Shown in pieces: positions 1 to 7,864 of a stretch of 64,000 nt of DNA. The stretch's first letter is position 1. Each line of letters begins with the position of its first letter. The stretch is from Wenzhouxiangella sp. XN79A (GTDB lineage Bacteria; Pseudomonadota; Gammaproteobacteria; Xanthomonadales; Wenzhouxiangellaceae). Below the pieces are notes generated by a model. It had not been told where the DNA came from. It did not search any database and worked only from the letters and a program-made list of their open reading frames with translations. Position numbers and translations under genes: made by a program. The stretch is taken from contig NZ_JAAWWS010000145.1 of NCBI RefSeq assembly GCF_012272825.1, positions 186,001 through 250,000 on the forward strand. Reading direction: 5' to 3'.

Positions 1-1
1 C

Positions 2-253
2 GATGTTCTGATCCACGGGCCGGCCGGAGTGGCCGATCCGGCGCCGATCGCCGCGGCCCGCCGGGCCGGATGCGCGCGACTGTGCCTGTCGGCCGAGCCC
101 GAGGCCGAGGAGGCGTGGCTGCGTGCGCCGCTGAACGAGTCGCGCCTGATCGGCGCGCTGCTCGCGTTGCGCTTCAGGCGGTCGGGCGTTCGCTTGCCCG
201 ACGCACCGTGTCGACCAGCACCTGCACATGCTCCGGATCGACGTCCGGCGTGA
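2..253 (+). CDS. Possible 3' end of a receiver-like protein (partial)
   Basis: The window opens inside an open frame starting at base 2 with no visible start. It encodes about 83 residues and stops at 251-253. The stretch reading CLSAEPEAEEAWLRAPLNES followed by a hydrophobic LIGALLAL helix looks like the last beta-alpha units of a CheY-type receiver (L-S-A ... P ... L...L), which suggests the C-terminus of a hybrid kinase or response regulator. This is a weak pattern match. The last 80 bases lie antisense over the 3' end of hemE, so the true stop or even the coding status is uncertain. Other frames here look like shadows. Confidence 0.3.
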   Translation, partial: DVLIHGPAGVADPAPIAAARRAGCARLCLSAEPEAEEAWLRAPLNESRLIGALLALRFRRSGVRLPDAPCRPAPAHAPDRRPA

Positions 254-1247
254 TGCCGTGGCCCAGGTTGAACACGTGGCCGGGGCCGTCGCCGAAGTCG
301 GCCAGCACCTTCTCGGTCTCCGCGGCGATCACGTCGGGCCGGGTGGTCAGCACGGTGGGGTCGAGATTGCCCTGGAGCGCGACCCGGTCGCCGACCCGCG
401 CCCGGGCGTCGGCCAGCGAGGTCGTCCAGTCCACGCCCAGGGCGGTGCAGCCGGTGTCGGCCAGCGCTTCGAGCTGGCTGCCGCAGCCCTTGGCGAACAG
501 GATGATCGGCGTGGCCGGGCACTCGGCCCGAACCCGCTCGACGATCCGCGCCATGCTGTTCAGCGAGAAGCGCCGGAACAGCTCCGGCGACAGCGCGCCG
601 CCCCAGCTGTCGAACACCATCAAGGCATCGGCGCCGGCGGCGACCTGGGCGACCAGGTAGTCGGCGGTGGATTCGGCCAGGTGGGTCATCAGTCGCTCGG
701 CGGCCTCCGGGTGCTGCAGCAGCAGCCGCTTGGCCCGGGAAAAGGTCTTGCTGCTGCCGCCCTCGATCATGTAGGTGGCCACGGTCCACGGGCTGCCGGC
801 GAAGCCGATCAGCGGCGTGCTGGCCGGCAGTTCGCGACGGATCATCCGGACCGCGTCCATGACGTAGCCGGTGGCGTCGTTCGGGTCCGGGCGCGGCAGC
901 TTGTCGATCGCGGCCACCGAGTCCAGCGGCCGGTGGAAGCGCGGCCCTTCGCCGGTGACGAAGTGCAGCCCCAGGCCCATTTCGTGCGGCAGGATCAGAA
1001 TGTCGGAAAACAGGATCGCGGCATCGAAATCGTAGCGGCGGATCGGCTGCAGGGTGACTTCGCAGGCCAGCTCCGGGGTGCCGGCCAGGGTCAGGAAGTC
1101 GCCGGCCCTGGCGCGCACGGCGCGGTACTCGGGCAGGTAGCGCCCGGCCTGGCGCATCAGCCAGATCGGGGTGCGGTCGACCGGTTCGCGGCGCAGGGCC
1201 TTCAGGAACCGGCTGTCGTGGCGGGGCGAGTGGGTCGATTCGGTCAT
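174..1247 (-). CDS. hemE: Uroporphyrinogen decarboxylase
   Basis: HemE removes the four acetate carboxyls of uroporphyrinogen III to give coproporphyrinogen III, a cytoplasmic cofactor-free step of haem synthesis. The 357 residues match the usual length of about 350. The N-terminal signature PIWLMRQAGRYLPEYR lies near residues 27-42 and carries the substrate-binding arginines. The second signature, GFAGSPWTVATYMIEG, lies in the middle of the protein. The start codon overlaps the end of aroB by four bases (ATGA), so translation is probably coupled. It is the last gene of a leftward aroK-aroB-hemE operon. The start, just before the STHSPRHDSRFL region, is typical of the family. Confidence 0.97.
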   Translation of the reverse strand: MTESTHSPRHDSRFLKALRREPVDRTPIWLMRQAGRYLPEYRAVRARAGDFLTLAGTPELACEVTLQPIRRYDFDAAILFSDILILPHEMGLGLHFVTGEGPRFHRPLDSVAAIDKLPRPDPNDATGYVMDAVRMIRRELPASTPLIGFAGSPWTVATYMIEGGSSKTFSRAKRLLLQHPEAAERLMTHLAESTADYLVAQVAAGADALMVFDSWGGALSPELFRRFSLNSMARIVERVRAECPATPIILFAKGCGSQLEALADTGCTALGVDWTTSLADARARVGDRVALQGNLDPTVLTTRPDVIAAETEKVLADFGDGPGHVFNLGHGITPDVDPEHVQVLVDTVRRASERPTA

Positions 1248-2311
1248 GCGTGAAGGACCTCCAGGATCCGTTCGGGGGCAACGTCGTCGCGCACCCGGGC
1301 CTGGCCGAGCGCGTCGAGCAGGACCAGGCGCACCCGGCCGTCGCGGTTCTTCTTGTCCAGCCGCATCCGGGCCGCCAGCGCCTCGGGCGCGACGTCGTCG
1401 GGGCGCCGGGTCGGGAGCTCCAACCGCTGGAGCAGCGCAATCAGTCGCTCGGCATCGGCTTCGGCGAGATCGCCGAGCCGGGCGCCGAGGCGGACCGCCT
1501 GGGCCATGCCGACGGCCACCGCCTCGCCGTGCAGGAAGCGGGTGTAGCCGGTTTCGGCCTCCAGCGCATGGCCGAAGGTGTGGCCGAAGTTCAGCAGCGC
1601 GCGCTGGCCGGCCTCGCGTTCGTCGGCGGCCACGACCTCGACCTTGTGCCGGGCCGCGCGCAGGATCGCCCGGGTCAGCGGCTCGGCCTGGCGATCGAGC
1701 AGTGCCGGTGCTTCGGCCTCGAGCGCATCGAGGAAGTCGGCATCGCGGATCGCGCCGTACTTGACCACCTCGGCCAGCCCGGCGCGGAATTCGCGGCCGT
1801 CGAGCGTGGCCAGCGTGGTCGGATCGATCAGCACCCGCGCCGGCTGGTGGAAGGCGCCGACCAGGTTCTTGCCGGCCGGCAGGTTGACCCCGGTCTTGCC
1901 GCCGATCGAGGCGTCGACCTGGGCCAGCAGCGTGGTCGGTACCTGGACGACCCGGATGCCGCGCATGTAGCTGGCCGCGGCAAAGCCGGCCAGGTCACCG
2001 ATCACCCCGCCGCCGAGCGCGATCACGGTCGCGTCGCGCTGGGCGCCGCGTTCGACCAGCGCGTCGATCACCCGCTGCCAGTTCGCCAGCGTCTTGGCCG
2101 GCTCGCCCGGCGGCAGGATCAGTGTGCCGGGGCGGTGGGCGGCCAGCGTGCGTTCGACGCGTTCGAGGTAGTGCGCCGCGACGTGTCGATCGGTGACGAT
2201 CAGTACCTCGCCGCCGACCGCGCCGGCGAAGGCCTCGCGATCGTCCAGCAGGCCGGGCCGGCATTCGATGGTGCAGGTGCCGCCGGCGTGGTCGAGTTCA
2301 AGAGTGGACAT
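1244..2311 (-). CDS. aroB: 3-dehydroquinate synthase
   Basis: AroB converts DAHP to 3-dehydroquinate, the second step of the shikimate pathway, using NAD and a divalent metal in the cytoplasm. The protein is 355 residues, normal for the family. The nucleotide-binding segment GGGVIGDLAGFAAASYMRGI and the following QVPTTLLAQVDASIGGKTG are diagnostic. Metal ligands are recognisable in EVVKYG, the HTFGHALE helix and HGEAVAVGM. The gene overlaps aroK by 14 bases upstream and hemE by four downstream, so the three form one tightly packed leftward operon. aroK-aroB adjacency is widespread in proteobacteria. Confidence 0.97.
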   Translation of the reverse strand: MSTLELDHAGGTCTIECRPGLLDDREAFAGAVGGEVLIVTDRHVAAHYLERVERTLAAHRPGTLILPPGEPAKTLANWQRVIDALVERGAQRDATVIALGGGVIGDLAGFAAASYMRGIRVVQVPTTLLAQVDASIGGKTGVNLPAGKNLVGAFHQPARVLIDPTTLATLDGREFRAGLAEVVKYGAIRDADFLDALEAEAPALLDRQAEPLTRAILRAARHKVEVVAADEREAGQRALLNFGHTFGHALEAETGYTRFLHGEAVAVGMAQAVRLGARLGDLAEADAERLIALLQRLELPTRRPDDVAPEALAARMRLDKKNRDGRVRLVLLDALGQARVRDDVAPERILEVLHA

Positions 2312-2834
2312 CGTTTTCCGCCCAGTGGTCCTTCAGGGTCTGTTCCAGTGCCTTGGCCATGCGTGGCAGCGGCAGGTTGCGCGATTCGAACACGACATCG
2401 GCCAGCCCGGCGTAGATCGGGTTGCGCTGTTCGGCCATTCGCTCCAGGCGCTCGCGGCGGTCCGGCGTGGCCAGCAGCGGTCGCCGGCGATCGCGTTCCA
2501 GCCGCTTGATCTGCTGGGCCACGCTGGCATCGAGCCAGACCACGAGCCCGTGGGCGCGCAGCAGTTTCCGGTTGTCCTCGCGCAGCACCGAACCGCCGCC
2601 GGTGGCCACGACCCGACCGCGGCCTTCGGCCACCTCGGCCAGCAGCGCGTGCTCGCGCTCGCGGAAGCCGGCTTCGCCTTCGATCTCGAAGATCATGGCC
2701 ACCTCGACGCCGCAGCGCCGTTCGAGTTCCTCGTCGAGATCGATGAACTCGCGGTCGAGCGCGGCCGCCAGGCGCCGGCCCAGCGTTGTCTTGCCCGAGC
2801 CCATCGGACCGATCAGGAAGATGTTGTCGGGCAT
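2298..2834 (-). CDS. aroK: Shikimate kinase
   Basis: AroK phosphorylates shikimate at the 3-hydroxyl with ATP, step five of the shikimate pathway. The Walker A loop GPMGSGKTT is at residues 9-17, the shikimate-binding FIDLDEE follows near residue 33, and ATGGGSV near residue 78 contacts substrate. From the ATG at 2834 the product is 178 residues, the normal size. The frame is open far upstream, but that extension has no kinase-like sequence and lies antisense to the divergent glycosylase and exosortase genes, so I reject it. It is the first gene of the aroK-aroB-hemE operon and is transcribed away from the gene at 2889. Confidence 0.97.
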   Translation of the reverse strand: MPDNIFLIGPMGSGKTTLGRRLAAALDREFIDLDEELERRCGVEVAMIFEIEGEAGFREREHALLAEVAEGRGRVVATGGGSVLREDNRKLLRAHGLVVWLDASVAQQIKRLERDRRRPLLATPDRRERLERMAEQRNPIYAGLADVVFESRNLPLPRMAKALEQTLKDHWAENDVHS

Positions 2835-2876
2835 GGGACGGGTAAGGAAAAGGAATGGGCCGGATGATCGGAATGC

Positions 2877-2882
2877 TACAGT
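2877..2882 (+). promoter_or_regulatory. -10 hexamer giving a possible leaderless mRNA
   Basis: TACAGT (five of six to TATAAT) ends six bases before the ATG of the glycosylase gene at 2889. There is no room for a Shine-Dalgarno sequence between the expected transcription start and the ATG. No convincing -35 is visible. The same arrangement is seen at 18250 and 49260. Confidence 0.4.
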
Positions 2883-2888
2883 ACTTCG

Positions 2889-3434
2889 ATGCCCGGCACG
2901 CCGACGCTCGCCGATGACCTGCTGCAGGGCCTGGCCCCGGTGGCCGGCCCCGACGCGCGTGTGCTGATCCTCGGCAGCATGCCCGGCGTCCGGTCGCTGG
3001 ACGAGGCCCGCTACTACGCCCATCCGCGCAACGCGTTCTGGACGATCCTCGGCGCATGGACCGGCGTTGCGCCGGAGGCGGCCTATGCCGAACGGATCGA
3101 CGCGCTGCGCGCTCACGGTATCGCGCTGTGGGACGTGATCGGCCGCTGTCGTCGCTCCGGCAGCCTCGACAGCCGGATCGACCCGGCTTCGATCGAAGCC
3201 AACGACCTGGCCGGCCTGTTGCTTGCCTGCCCGCGGATCGAGCGGGTGCTGCTCAACGGCGGGCGCGCCGCGCAGGACTACCAGCGCCGGGTGCTGCCGA
3301 CGCTGGACGCGGCGGCGCGCGCGCTGCCGCGATTCCGCCTGCCGTCGACCTCGCCGGCCCACGCCTCGGTGTCGCTGGCGGCCAAGCGCAGCGCCTGGGA
3401 CGAGGCGCTGCGGCCGGTGCTGGGGGCGGGCTGA
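2889..3434 (+). CDS. Family 6 uracil-DNA glycosylase superfamily protein (hypoxanthine-DNA glycosylase)
   Basis: Single-domain glycosylase of the UDG superfamily, most like the family 6 enzymes that excise hypoxanthine (deaminated adenine) from DNA. The 181-residue protein carries LILGSMPGVRSL near residues 33-44, followed by YYAHPRNAFW, whose Asn is the expected active-site polar residue of this family. The C-terminal LPSTSPAHA is the second substrate-pocket motif (SxSPAxA). Mug/TDG enzymes lack the YYAHPRNxFW block, so family 6 fits better than family 2. It stands alone, divergent from aroK. The ATG lies six bases behind a -10-like TACAGT, so the mRNA may be leaderless. Confidence 0.88.
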   Translation: MPGTPTLADDLLQGLAPVAGPDARVLILGSMPGVRSLDEARYYAHPRNAFWTILGAWTGVAPEAAYAERIDALRAHGIALWDVIGRCRRSGSLDSRIDPASIEANDLAGLLLACPRIERVLLNGGRAAQDYQRRVLPTLDAAARALPRFRLPSTSPAHASVSLAAKRSAWDEALRPVLGAG

Positions 3435-3500
3435 GGACGTCGGCACGGGCACGCGGTTGCGGGTACCATATCGGTCCCGTTTTCGACCGGAAGGCCGCTC

Positions 3501-4037
3501 ATGGTCCGCTTCTTCATCCTGTTCATCGTGCTGCTGGTCTCGCTGTTCACCATCGAGGTCCTGCAGCCCGTCCAGGAACACGTGATCCTGCCGTTCACCG
3601 CAGGCCTGGCCTGGATTTCGGTCAACCTGATCGAACTGTTCGACTCCGGCGTGGCCTCGATGGGCAAGGTCATCCGCGACCTCGAGACCGGCTTCGCGGT
3701 CAGCATCGAGCCGGGCTGCAACGGCGTCGAGGCGCTGATCATCCTGTTCGCCGCGATCTTCGCGTTTCCGGCGCCGCTGAAGAACAAGCTGATCGGGTTC
3801 GCGATCGGTTTCGTCGCCATCCAGGGGCTGAACCTGGTCCGCATCATCAGCCTGTTCTACATGGGCCAGTGGAACATGACCTGGTTCAACTGGTTCCACC
3901 TCTACCTCTGGCAGGCGCTGATCATCCTCGATGCGCTGGTGGTCTGGCTGATCTGGCTGCGCATGCTGCCGCCGCCGGACAAGGGCGGGCCGCCGTCGGC
4001 GAAGGACGGACCCGACGCCGACCCCGCCACGGCCTGA
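3501..4037 (+). CDS. xrtH: Exosortase H (XrtH)
   Basis: Integral-membrane cysteine transpeptidase-like enzyme of the exosortase/archaeosortase superfamily. These enzymes cleave C-terminal sorting tails of exported proteins, and XrtH is assigned to IPTLxxWG-CTERM substrates. The 178-residue protein has about five membrane segments. The catalytic triad is visible: Cys73 in EPGCNGVEALII, Arg114 in NLVRII and His133 in NWFHLYLWQ. The short length without extra domains is typical of XrtH. A Shine-Dalgarno-like GGAAGG lies about eight bases before the ATG, and a -10-like TACCAT lies near 3465. No protein encoded in this window ends in an IPTLxxWG-type tail, so the targets must be elsewhere. Confidence 0.9.
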   Translation: MVRFFILFIVLLVSLFTIEVLQPVQEHVILPFTAGLAWISVNLIELFDSGVASMGKVIRDLETGFAVSIEPGCNGVEALIILFAAIFAFPAPLKNKLIGFAIGFVAIQGLNLVRIISLFYMGQWNMTWFNWFHLYLWQALIILDALVVWLIWLRMLPPPDKGGPPSAKDGPDADPATA

Positions 4038-4038
4038 C

Positions 4039-4914
4039 GTGGGCGGTCGCCTGCTGATCGCCGGTTGCGGCGATCTCGGGGTCCGGCTGGCCGGCCGGCT
4101 CGGCGCGGGCTGGCAGGTCACCGGCCTGCGCCGGTCGGTCGATCGGCTGCCCGGCACGCTGGTGCCGTTCGCGGCCGACCTTGCCGAGCCGGCCACGCTG
4201 GACCGGCTGCCGCGCGACTGGAACGCGGTGATCTACACCGCCACGCCCGGTGCGCGGGACGAGGCGGCCTACCGCCGGACCTACCTCGATGGCTTCCGTC
4301 ACCTGGTCGATCACGTACGCGCCGACCGGCTCATCTTCGTCTCCAGTACCGCGGTCTACGGCCAGGATGGCGGCGAGTGGGTCGACGAGGACGCCGAGAC
4401 CGCGCCGCAACGATTCAACGGGCAGGTGCTGCTCCAGGCCGAATCGCTGGCCCGCGCGGCCGGCGGCTGCGTGCTGCGGTTTTCCGGCATCTACGGACCG
4501 GGGCGCGATGCGCTGATCCGGCGGGTTCGCTCCGGGCGGGTGGCCTGCCGCCGCGAACCACCGATCTGGACCAACCGGATCCACGCCGACGACTGCGCGG
4601 CTGCGCTCGATCACCTGTTGCACCTAGCCCAGCCCGACCCGGTCTACCTGGCCAGCGACGACGCGCCGACGCCGCGCTGGGACGTGCTGAGCTGGCTGGC
4701 CGAGCGACTGGGCGCGCCGGGGCCGACGCCCGATCCGTCTTCCGATCCGGCTTCCGATCCGTCTTCCGATCCGTCTTCCGATCCGTCTTCCGATCCCGGC
4801 GCGCCGGGCGGGCAGGGCAAGCGCGTCTCGGCCGCGCGCCTGAAGGCGACGGGCTTTGCGGTACAGTACCCGGACTTCCGCGCCGGCTACGAGGCCCTGT
4901 TGGCATGCGACTGA
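4039..4914 (+). CDS. Atypical NAD(P)-dependent SDR epimerase/dehydratase (YeeZ-like)
   Basis: Rossmann-fold protein of the extended/atypical SDR group. The dinucleotide loop LLIAGCGDLGVRLAGRL is at residues 5-21, and VSSTAVYGQ is the usual Ser/Tyr strand, but the classical YxxxK pair is not clear. This resembles the E. coli YeeZ subgroup, whose substrate is unknown. The start is a GTG two bases after the xrtH stop, implying coupled translation. A Pro/Ser/Asp-rich insert (repeated SSDP) encoded by a 12-bp tandem repeat sits near residues 231-252, just before the C-terminal part. The 3' end overlaps pdxH by ten bases. Function beyond oxidoreductase is not supported. Confidence 0.8.
   Translation: MGGRLLIAGCGDLGVRLAGRLGAGWQVTGLRRSVDRLPGTLVPFAADLAEPATLDRLPRDWNAVIYTATPGARDEAAYRRTYLDGFRHLVDHVRADRLIFVSSTAVYGQDGGEWVDEDAETAPQRFNGQVLLQAESLARAAGGCVLRFSGIYGPGRDALIRRVRSGRVACRREPPIWTNRIHADDCAAALDHLLHLAQPDPVYLASDDAPTPRWDVLSWLAERLGAPGPTPDPSSDPASDPSSDPSSDPSSDPGAPGGQGKRVSAARLKATGFAVQYPDFRAGYEALLACD
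4732..4797 (+). repeat. 12-bp tandem repeat inside the SDR gene
   Basis: Five consecutive copies of GATCCGTCTTCC (the second has GATCCGGC) run from 4732 to 4791, followed by a partial unit. They encode a repeating Asp-Pro-Ser-Ser linker. The unit is a multiple of three, so copy-number change would alter linker length without frameshifting. Confidence 0.9.
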
Positions 4915-5489
4915 ATGACCGGATCCTGAAGCGCTTCGATGACGGCTTCGGCCGCGCCCGCGAGGCCGGCCTGCTCGAACCGAATGCGATGACCCTGGCC
5001 ACGGCCGATGCCGAGGGCCGGCCGGCCGCGCGCACGGTACTGCTCAAAGGTCATGACCAGGACGGCTTCGTGTTCTACACCAACCGCGGCAGCCGCAAGG
5101 GCCGGATGCTGGCCGAGAACCCGAACGTCAGCCTGGTGATCTGGTGGCGCGAACACGAAGAGCAGGTCCTGATCGACGGCGTCGCCCACCCGGTGTCCGA
5201 CGCCGAGGCCGACGACTACTTCGCCTCGCGCCCGCGCGGCAGCCGGATCGGCGCCTGGGCCTCGCTCCAGTCCAGCGAACTCGAATCGCGCCAGCAGCTG
5301 CTCGACCGCGTCGCCGCGATCGAGGCCGAATACGAAGGGCACGATATCCCTCGCCCGCCGCACTGGTCGGGCTTCCGCGTCGATCCCCACCGCGTCGAAT
5401 TCTGGTACGGCCGCGAATACCGCCTGCACGAGCGCATCTGCTTCACCGCCACCGACGGCGAATGGCGGGAGACGTTGCTGTATCCCTAG
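4905..5489 (+). CDS. pdxH: Pyridoxamine 5'-phosphate oxidase
   Basis: FMN-dependent oxidase making pyridoxal 5'-phosphate from PNP or PMP. From the ATG at 4905 the product is 194 residues, slightly short at the N-terminus compared with about 210-218 for enterobacterial PdxH, but complete in the conserved core. Recognisable blocks are ARTVLLKGHDQDGFVFYTN (FMN/PLP binding), the GSRIGAWAS loop and, near the C-terminus, WSGFRVDPHRVEFWYG with RLHERI. The gene overlaps the SDR stop by ten bases, so it probably lies in one transcript with xrtH and the SDR. The long upstream open frame in the same phase is antisense-like shadow of the SDR gene. Confidence 0.96.
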   Translation: MRLNDRILKRFDDGFGRAREAGLLEPNAMTLATADAEGRPAARTVLLKGHDQDGFVFYTNRGSRKGRMLAENPNVSLVIWWREHEEQVLIDGVAHPVSDAEADDYFASRPRGSRIGAWASLQSSELESRQQLLDRVAAIEAEYEGHDIPRPPHWSGFRVDPHRVEFWYGREYRLHERICFTATDGEWRETLLYP

Positions 5490-5558
5490 GCGCGAGGGGA
5501 TAGGGGCGAGGGGCGAGTGTGTTCGTGCCCCGACCGCGCCGGCTCGAGTGGCCTCGTC

Positions 5559-6188
5559 CTAGTCCCTCGTCCCTGATTCCTCGCCTTCGACCGGCGTCTT
5601 GCGGCGGGCGAGGTCGCGGACGACCCAGCGTTCGATCAGCTCCTTCTGCGGGGAGGCCTTCGGGTCGCGCGGGGCGTACAGGCCGGCGACTTCGCGCTGG
5701 CGCTGGGCTTCGTAGAGGATGACGGCGGCGGCCACCGAGACGTTCAGCGACTGCGTCATGCCGGCCATCGGGACGATGACCTCGCCGTCGCACAGGGCCA
5801 GCGCCTCGTCGCTGACGCCGAACTTCTCGGTGCCGAGGACCAGCGCCGTGGGCCGGGTGTAGTCGACCGACCGGAAGTCCACCGCGCGCTCGGAGAAGTG
5901 GGCCGCGTAGCAGGCGAATCCCGCGGCCTTGAGCGCGCCCAGTGCGGTCGCCGTGTCCGGGTGGCGCTCGAGGTCGATCCAGCGCTGGGCGCCCTGGCTG
6001 GTGGTATTGATCGACGGCAGGCCGTGGCTGCCGGGCACGGCATGGGCACGCTGGATGCCGACCGCGTCGCAGGTCCGGAGCACCGCGGCGAGATTGTGCG
6101 GCTTGTGGACCCGCTCCATGAACACCGTCAGGTCGTGCTGGCGGCTGCAGGCGGTGGCCTCGATGCGTTGTCTTCGTTCAGGCGTCAT
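5559..6188 (-). CDS. trmH: tRNA (guanosine(18)-2'-O)-methyltransferase
   Basis: SPOUT-class methyltransferase that 2'-O-methylates G18 in the tRNA D-loop using SAM. All three SPOUT motifs are present: NLAAVLRTCDAVG (motif 1, with the catalytic Arg), LVLGTEKFGVSDEAL (motif 2) and PMAGMTQSLNVSVAAA (motif 3, knot and SAM binding). The start MTPERRQRIEA at 6188 gives 209 residues, near the usual 210-230. The frame runs open upstream but has no homologous sequence there. The C-terminal extension (KELIERWVVRDLARRK) is typical of TrmH rather than RlmB. It lies tail-to-tail with pdxH. Confidence 0.93.
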   Translation of the reverse strand: MTPERRQRIEATACSRQHDLTVFMERVHKPHNLAAVLRTCDAVGIQRAHAVPGSHGLPSINTTSQGAQRWIDLERHPDTATALGALKAAGFACYAAHFSERAVDFRSVDYTRPTALVLGTEKFGVSDEALALCDGEVIVPMAGMTQSLNVSVAAAVILYEAQRQREVAGLYAPRDPKASPQKELIERWVVRDLARRKTPVEGEESGTRD

Positions 6189-6272
6189 GCCCGAATGGTA
6201 GCCTTGTCGGGTGATCCACGGGCCCTTGCCGGGTTTGCCCGTCCTCGTTGCTGCCTCGAACGGACCTCGACC

Positions 6273-6716
6273 ATGGCCGATTTTCTCCAGACCCTGCGCG
6301 ATATCCTGCACAGCCGGGAGCCGGACGATGCCCCCCAGGCGCTGCCGCGCGCCGCGGCAGTGCTGCTGCTGGAGATGGCGGTGACCGACGAGGGTGGCGA
6401 CGCCGCAGAGCGCGCGATCATCGAACGCGCGATCGCCAAGCATTTCGAATTGCCCGACGGCGAACTGACCGACCTGATCGCCGAGGCCGAGCGGCTGCGC
6501 GACGACGCGGTCTCGCTGCACGAGTTCACCCATCAGCTGCGCGCGGCGCTGGACGCCGAGCGGCGCGCCGACCTGGTCGAATGGCTGTGGCGGGTGGCCT
6601 TTGCCGACGGTCGGCTCGGCCATCACGAGGAGCACCTGGTGCGGAGACTGGCCGACCTGCTCGGCGTGCCGCACCGCGAGTTCATCCGGCGCAAGCACGC
6701 CGCGTCGCCGGAGTGA
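6273..6716 (+). CDS. TerB-family protein
   Basis: 147-residue helical protein of the TerB/TerB-like family. LLLEMAVTDEGGDAAERAII (near residues 32-51) and WRVAFADGRLGHHEEHLVRRLADLLG (second half) are the paired acidic helix-turn modules typical of TerB. In tellurite-resistance loci TerB binds metal at membranes, but stand-alone copies like this are common housekeeping genes of unknown function. No ter cluster partner is nearby. The ATG at 6273 lies about 85 bases from the divergent trmH start. Confidence 0.8.
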   Translation: MADFLQTLRDILHSREPDDAPQALPRAAAVLLLEMAVTDEGGDAAERAIIERAIAKHFELPDGELTDLIAEAERLRDDAVSLHEFTHQLRAALDAERRADLVEWLWRVAFADGRLGHHEEHLVRRLADLLGVPHREFIRRKHAASPE

Positions 6717-6732
6717 GCGCGGCGCGGCGGTT

Positions 6733-7197
6733 TCAGTCGGTGTAGAACTGCTGCCGGAACGAGAAGGTGAACGGCGGGCCGACCCGGCCCTCGGGCTGGA
6801 CCTCGATCGAGAAATTCATCCATTCCTCGTCGGTCACCCGGAAGGTGCCGAGGTAGTAGATCGCCTCCTGGTCGCGGACTTCGCGCAGCTCGATGCTGCG
6901 GCGCTGATTGGTCAGGTTGGTCGCGCTGGCGGTGACCGTGGCCGGCACGGCCCGGTTGTCCTCGGTGTGCAGGACCGTGACGTTGAGCATCGCCCGGGTG
7001 CCCGCACGCTGGATGCCGTAGGCCCGGGCGACCTCCGGGGTCAGCAGGTTGGTGTTCAGCGCGTTGTAGTGGACTTCGTAGGGGCCGAAGCGCTCGGCCT
7101 GCTGGGCCGGTGCGGCACCGGCGGCCAGCAGCAATGCCGCGGCGACGGCCCGCAGCAGTGCGCGGACGGGGGCTCGTGGAACGTACAGGCTGTGCAT
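6733..7197 (-). CDS. DUF4426 domain-containing periplasmic protein
   Basis: 154 residues with a clear signal peptide (hydrophobic ALLRAVAAALLLAAGAAPAQQ, residues 13-33, AQQ-like cleavage). The mature part matches DUF4426: FGPYEVHYNALNTNLLTPEV, an AYGIQR turn and RAMLNVTVLH. It is predicted to be a small beta-sandwich exported to the periplasm; function unknown. It is convergent with the TerB-like gene and lies downstream of yggT/proC/yggS in the same direction with a 120-base gap, a neighbourhood in which DUF4426 genes are often found in Gammaproteobacteria. Confidence 0.82.
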   Translation of the reverse strand: MHSLYVPRAPVRALLRAVAAALLLAAGAAPAQQAERFGPYEVHYNALNTNLLTPEVARAYGIQRAGTRAMLNVTVLHTEDNRAVPATVTASATNLTNQRRSIELREVRDQEAIYYLGTFRVTDEEWMNFSIEVQPEGRVGPPFTFSFRQQFYTD

Positions 7198-7318
7198 GAC
7201 GGACTCCTCGAATGTGAAACCGGTCGTGGGCGTCGCGGCGCACCGGCCGGGGTCGGTCCGACGCGGCGCCGGGCGTCGTTCGATGCTACTCCCCGGGCCG
7301 GCCGCGAAGCAAGGCGGT

Positions 7319-7864
7319 TCAGCGCAGGCCGATCAGGATCATCAGGAACTGGATGCCGATCAGCGCGACCAGCGGCGACAGGTCCAGGCCGCCCAGCGAC
7401 GGCAGCACCCGGCGGATCGGCGCGAGAACCGGGCGGGTCAGCTGGTAGATCAGCGGAATGATCGGGTGACGCAGGCCGCCGCCGACCCAGGACAGGATGA
7501 CCTCGGCCAGGATCAGCACCAGGTACATGGTCAGCAGCAGCCGGATCAGCCGCAGGACCGAGACGACCAGCAGCTCGGGAACCGGCAGCGAATAGCCGTT
7601 CAGGGTCAGCACCAGGAAGACCGCCAGGGCCTGCAGGACCAGCATCCAGATCACCGCGGCGGTGTTGAAGCGGCCGAAGCGTGGAACCACGCGGCTCAGC
7701 GGCCCGACCAGCGGCTCGGTGACCTTCAGCAGGACCTGGCTGATCGGATTGTAGTAGTCGGCACCGACCGCCTCGAGCAGCACGCGCAGCAGCAGGGCAG
7801 CCAGGTACAGGCTGAACAGCGTCTCGACGAGAAACGCGAAGGCATTGTTGACCGAACCGCCCAT
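7319..7864 (-). CDS. yggT: YggT family membrane protein
   Basis: 181-residue integral membrane protein with two YggT repeats. Each has a hydrophobic segment followed by YYNPISQVLLKVTEPLVGPL (first copy) or HPIIPLIYQLTRPVLAPIRR (second copy). In E. coli the orthologue sits in the yggS-yggT operon and has been linked to osmotic tolerance; the molecular role is not established. Its start codon overlaps the proC stop by one base (TGATG), so the two are coupled within yggS-proC-yggT. Confidence 0.92.
   Translation of the reverse strand: MGGSVNNAFAFLVETLFSLYLAALLLRVLLEAVGADYYNPISQVLLKVTEPLVGPLSRVVPRFGRFNTAAVIWMLVLQALAVFLVLTLNGYSLPVPELLVVSVLRLIRLLLTMYLVLILAEVILSWVGGGLRHPIIPLIYQLTRPVLAPIRRVLPSLGGLDLSPLVALIGIQFLMILIGLR

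Noticed and set aside
2835-4196. An N-terminal extension of aroK by about 450 codons
   Set aside because: No kinase-like sequence, and it runs antisense to the glycosylase and exosortase genes; the shikimate kinase starts normally at 2834.
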